Below are positions 14,218-17,233 of a stretch of 17,233 nucleotides of DNA, piece after piece. The number at the start of each line of letters is the position of its first letter. The first letter of the stretch is position 1. The position numbers and the translations under genes were made by a program. A model generated the notes under the pieces. The model was not told the DNA's origin. It saw only the letters and a program-made list of their open reading frames with translations, and ran no database searches. Where the stretch lies: NCBI GenBank assembly GCA_905233325.1, contig CAJODU010000026.1, positions 1 to 17,233 on the forward strand, read 5' to 3'. This stretch comes from an uncultured Selenomonadaceae bacterium. GTDB taxonomy: Bacteria > Bacillota > Negativicutes > Selenomonadales > Selenomonadaceae.

Positions 14218-16364
14218 TTACATATCATTCCACTTAATTTTATGAGGAATAGGTTTTAATTGAACAAAATCCTTTAAAGGCTTGTAATTTCCATTTATTA
14301 ACAACTGCCGTATTGACGGATAATTGGCATTATCGGCAACAACTATAAAATATTCATCACTCTTATTAGCATATTGTTTCCAATCGGTTATTTTGAAAAT
14401 AGAACTATTAACGGGTATCGGATATATAAATTCTGTTGGTTGACAGTTACCAAATTTCAAATTATAGAAAGCATTGAGCATTTCTAAATCACCTTTACCC
14501 AAAATACACAATTTCCTGCCATTCAAAACTTTTTGCAACATAGGTGGTTTTGAACTTGGGAAATTTTTAATTACAGTATCAATGATTTTCAAAAATAAAT
14601 TGTAAGCGGTATGAGCCTTTAAATGAAATATATAATTTGTTATATCTTCCAAAGATTGAACAACTTCATTCATCTCAACAACTGCAAATTTATCTGGAAA
14701 TTGTTGACCGAATAGACGAATGACTTGATTTATTTTTATGATTTGTTCTCTTGCTTCCTGACAATGTGGCGTCTTTTCTCTAAAATAATCCATCTCGGAT
14801 CCTGTCAATAATATGATTTTTGTCTTTTCAGGTAGATTACTTGCGATAATGGATAAATTGTCGACAAATCTTTGTTGTGGTATGTAATAGCCGTTTTTGA
14901 AATTTTCGGCAAGCCATTCACGCTGTACGTTGTATGGAACTATTTTTTTACCTTGAATATTAATTACACTTGTATCGCCAAACTTCTTTTCCGGACTAAA
15001 CAAAATTCTTAATCTAGGATTATCTTTAAATTCATATATTTTATAAATCATATCATCATGAAATGATAATATAACATAATCCCAAATATTTTCAAAAATC
15101 CTGGATTTAAATACATTATTTCTTGCATAATTTAAAAAATGTGCTTTACAAAAAGATTTTTCTTGCTCATTCATGTCAAGTTGTGATCTTATATACTCAG
15201 TACCAACATTGACTCCTCTTTCATTGCCTAAAAATACATTACATTCATAAAATAAATTTTGATTTGGCATTGAGAAATAACCCATAACATGAAAAAGATC
15301 ACAAGCACCCAATGCAAATATATTGATTTTGGTATCTTCAGTCAAAACATGTTCTATTGATTCATCAGTATAAATTTGAATTTGATTATCTATAACTTTT
15401 ATGTAATCTATTTTATTTTCGGTTTTGCTGACAGTCGAAGCTGTTTCACCGATGATTTTTAAATTTGGATAATTTAGATATTCATAAACAAATTGTTCAA
15501 TTCCCATGTTCATGATTCGACATGAAAATACAAAATGAATTAAATCGTTACCCAACAAAGAGTAAAAACCAATAATGCCATATTCACCAAAATTATCTTC
15601 TGCTCTTATGAGTTGAGTTTTAATCTCATAATTGTCAACAAGTTCTTTCAATTCAGTTTTATTCATTCGATTTTTGGTAAAATTAAGTTGATTTGTTCTT
15701 TCTGTCAATTCATACAGTCTATCAAATAATTCATCAGAATAATTTATAAATTCAATTTTAATGTTACTTTGTCGCAAAAATTCTTCATTAGATGAACTAT
15801 GTTTTCTGGTTTCAGCCTTTTCTTCGAGTGTTTTATATTGCTTTAATCTTGTAAGTTCTTTATCATATTTACCCCAATTATCTATCGGAAGTTTATCGCA
15901 ATATTTGGCATTAAGTACATTTATTTCAGGATTATAAAACTTGACTTCATTGAGATTGAGTTCATTATCATCAATAAACAAAGTGTGCTTGGCTTGAAGA
16001 TGCATTTCATCAAGTATAGATTTTATCATTTCCCCCTTGGGTGAATAAGAAATTTTTGGAAAGACAAATTGATCCCAAAGATTCATTTGAATAAGTAAAT
16101 CTTTTGCTTTGTTGAAATCATTCTTTGAACAAATTGAATTTACAATTCCGTAAAAATTTAATTTTTTAATAATTTCTGCACGTTTTTCATAAAGAATCGG
16201 TGTTTCATCTTCAGCCAGAGTACCTTGCCAAAGTGTGTCATCTAAATCCCAAATAATCAATTTTATCTTAAAATTTTCAAGAGATACTGTTACATCTCCG
16301 TACCCCCCCCCTGCAAATGACCGTTAATGATGCTTTTTGCCGTTATATCAAGACTTTCAGACAT
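14218..16364 (-). CDS. FkbH-like HAD-phosphatase/multidomain protein with a poly-G frameshift near its start (apparently phase OFF)
   Basis: The body (16260 to 14218, 680 residues) begins with an FkbH-like HAD domain: WDLDDTLWQGTLAE at 4-17 (motif I aspartates D5, D7), SICSKND at 42-48 and IDDNELN at 96-102. FkbH proteins activate or transfer small acyl groups such as glyceryl units. An acyltransferase-like stretch with TNQLNFTKNR follows (about 189-198), then a domain with GACDLFH (about 318-324) that resembles SGNH-type enzymes, and a C-terminal Rossmann-like part with LGKGDLEML. The natural start is ATG 16364, with AGGAG 8 bases upstream, but nine G at 16303-16311 put it out of frame, giving a 24-residue peptide ending at 16290. 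Ten or seven G would give a continuous 715-residue protein (ten G). Strikingly AT-rich: 10 of 60 bases G+C at 15361-15420, against 25 of 60 in ftsW at 13561-13620. Confidence 0.8.
16303..16311 (-). repeat. G9 homopolymer tract at the 5' end of the fkbH-like gene
   Basis: Nine consecutive C on the plus strand (G on the coding strand), about 54 bases downstream of the ATG at 16364. It is the only such run in the window and sits in a very AT-rich gene. Its length decides whether the gene's body is in frame (10 or 7 G) or out of frame (9, 8). Confidence 0.9.
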
Positions 16365-16381
16365 ATTTTTCACTCCTAAAA

Positions 16382-17002
16382 TTAAAATTTCACTACACAG
16401 CGGCAGATTGGAACACCCAAGGAGCTGAATTTTCTTTCGTACTCTGTCTCAATATTGTCAACAGGATTATCTGCATGCAAATCGAAAGTAACTTCACTGA
16501 CTTTGGCGTTGATAAGTTCAAACTGTTCTAATGAGAAGTCAAACAGACCGCGATTATCAGTCTTGAATTGAATTTCACCTTCAGGCTTGAGGATATTCCT
16601 GTACTTCTCCAAGAATTTTATATAAGTGAGGCGACGTTTGGCGTGACGCTTCTTAGGCCATGGATCGCAGAAATTGATATACAAGCGATCTATTTCATCT
16701 TCATTGAAGAGAGTCTCAATATTGTTGATGTCAAAGACCATCAGTCTCACATTTGTCAAATTTTTTTCACGAACTTTTCGAGCGGCGGCGTAGACAACAG
16801 TCGCTTCCATCTCCAAACCCATGAAATAAATATCAGGATTCCGTTCAGCGAGTTGACTTATAAAATCACCCTTGCCGGTGCCAAGCTCAACAAACAGCTT
16901 TTTATCGGAGCGATCTTTTCTCCAATCAATATCGTTATTAATAACAATATCATCAAAATTTAACAGTTTCTCATTGACATTGCGTTTTTTTCTGATTCTC
17001 AA
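16382..17002 (-). CDS. trmB: tRNA (guanine-N7-)-methyltransferase
   Basis: Methylates N7 of G46 in the variable loop of tRNAs using S-adenosylmethionine. The 206-residue product has the SAM-binding ELGTGKGDF (39-47), GLEME (62-66), the family signature DPWPKKRHAKRR (113-124), FKTDN (146-150) and the C-terminal TEYERKF (186-192), all in the expected order and a normal length. The start is TTG at 17002, with AAGGAG seven to eight bases upstream; no ATG gives a complete N-terminus. The fkbH-like gene's ATG lies 17 bases downstream of its stop. No strong promoter is obvious in the 200 bases upstream; a possible TTTAAC/TATTCT pair is too weak to call. Confidence 0.95.
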   Translation of the reverse strand: MRIRKKRNVNEKLLNFDDIVINNDIDWRKDRSDKKLFVELGTGKGDFISQLAERNPDIYFMGLEMEATVVYAAARKVREKNLTNVRLMVFDINNIETLFNEDEIDRLYINFCDPWPKKRHAKRRLTYIKFLEKYRNILKPEGEIQFKTDNRGLFDFSLEQFELINAKVSEVTFDLHADNPVDNIETEYERKFSSLGVPICRCVVKF

Positions 17003-17153
17003 ATTCCCACTCCTTATATTATTGTGTCTTATGGCTTTTTGCTATACCTTTTGTTTAATTCTGCAAAAAGACAAAATCTCCTGCATTGAGGGCAAGAAGT
17101 TCATACTACTTTAGAATAGCAATCATAAAGCAAAGTTAAATTTAAACTAACCG

Positions 17154-17182
17154 TTGATTTTTCTACTCAAATGTTATATTAT
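17154..17182 (+). promoter_or_regulatory. Candidate sigma-A promoter for the gene starting at the right edge
   Basis: TTGATT (17154-17159), 17-base spacer, TATTAT (17177-17182). The matching is good, with overlapping alternative -10 boxes (TATATT, TATACT). Transcription would begin near 17189, close to the ribosome binding site at 17201. Confidence 0.5.
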
Positions 17183-17212
17183 ACTTCAAATGGACGTTTC
17201 GGAGGAATTGCC

Positions 17213-17233
17213 TTGAGCTTGAATTTTGAAAAA
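17213..17233 (+). CDS. Start of an unidentified gene (partial, TTG start)
   Basis: GGAGGA at 17201-17206 lies 6 bases before TTG at 17213, and the frame then reads MSLNFEK to the window edge. Only seven codons are visible, so no product can be named. Confidence 0.55.

Noticed and set aside
16293..16311. Treating the C9 run as a simple sequencing error
   Set aside because: Cannot be excluded, but a nine-base G run at the 5' end of a very AT-rich gene is itself unusual, so it is kept as a finding with a test.
17190..17216. Short leader ORF (ATG at 17190, eight codons, TGA overlapping the TTG start)
   Set aside because: It has no ribosome site of its own, and its middle is the GGAGGA of the next gene; likely chance.

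Overview
The window looks like a chromosomal segment of a Negativicutes-type Firmicute (a Selenomonas-like anaerobe). This is inferred from moderate GC with strong AGGAGG-type ribosome binding sites, a Gram-positive-style aspartokinase with an apparent internal beta-subunit start, a low-GC-Gram-positive-like TrmB, and long runs of TPR-bearing glycosyltransferases. Species-level placement is not possible by eye. Almost everything from 500 onward is on the minus strand. The exceptions are a YgbA_NO-family gene (11845-12357) and a gene that is only starting at the right edge.

Layout, left to right. 1-162 (+) is the tail of an unrecognised gene, joined by an ATGA overlap to the first ~107 codons of an S9-type peptidase. 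At about 470-490 the sequence switches abruptly to a comEC 5' end on the minus strand, so neither gene continues. This is a rearrangement or assembly junction. Minus-strand lysC (1060-2292, TTG start, own promoter at 2336-2364) is followed immediately by that comEC remnant. 2390-11752 is a compact six-gene minus-strand operon, about 9.4 kb. Read in transcription order it holds a 68-aa two-helix membrane protein, then three single GT2+TPR glycosyltransferases (380, 377 and 464 aa), then a double GT2 protein (701 aa), then a double GT41/OGT-like protein (1134 aa). Together these are five GT2 and two GT41 modules. All junctions are 1-bp gaps or 1- to 14-bp overlaps, and every glycosyltransferase begins with the same MRK(I/L)K leader.

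11845-12357 (+) encodes a cysteine-rich YgbA_NO-family protein with a good sigma-A promoter. Convergent with it lies a minus-strand block trmB - fkbH-like - ftsW - uma2 (17002 to 12360). ftsW is broken by an apparent 13-nt deletion. The AT-rich fkbH-like gene looks inserted between trmB and ftsW. It carries a run of nine G close to its well-formed start, and that run puts the body of the gene out of frame: the layout of a phase-variable switch caught in the OFF state. At the right edge (17213) a new plus-strand gene begins at a TTG codon.

Working interpretation (inference): the operon at 2390-11752 builds sugars on one or more proteins, with surface or flagellar protein glycosylation the leading guess. 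Its repeated modules are being duplicated, fused and shuffled. The nearby phase-variable fkbH-like gene may add a switchable modification to a surface glycan. The most interesting items are the G9 switch, the fused and shuffled glycosyltransferase modules with their shared start cassette, and the asymmetric double GT41 enzyme whose second half lacks key residues.
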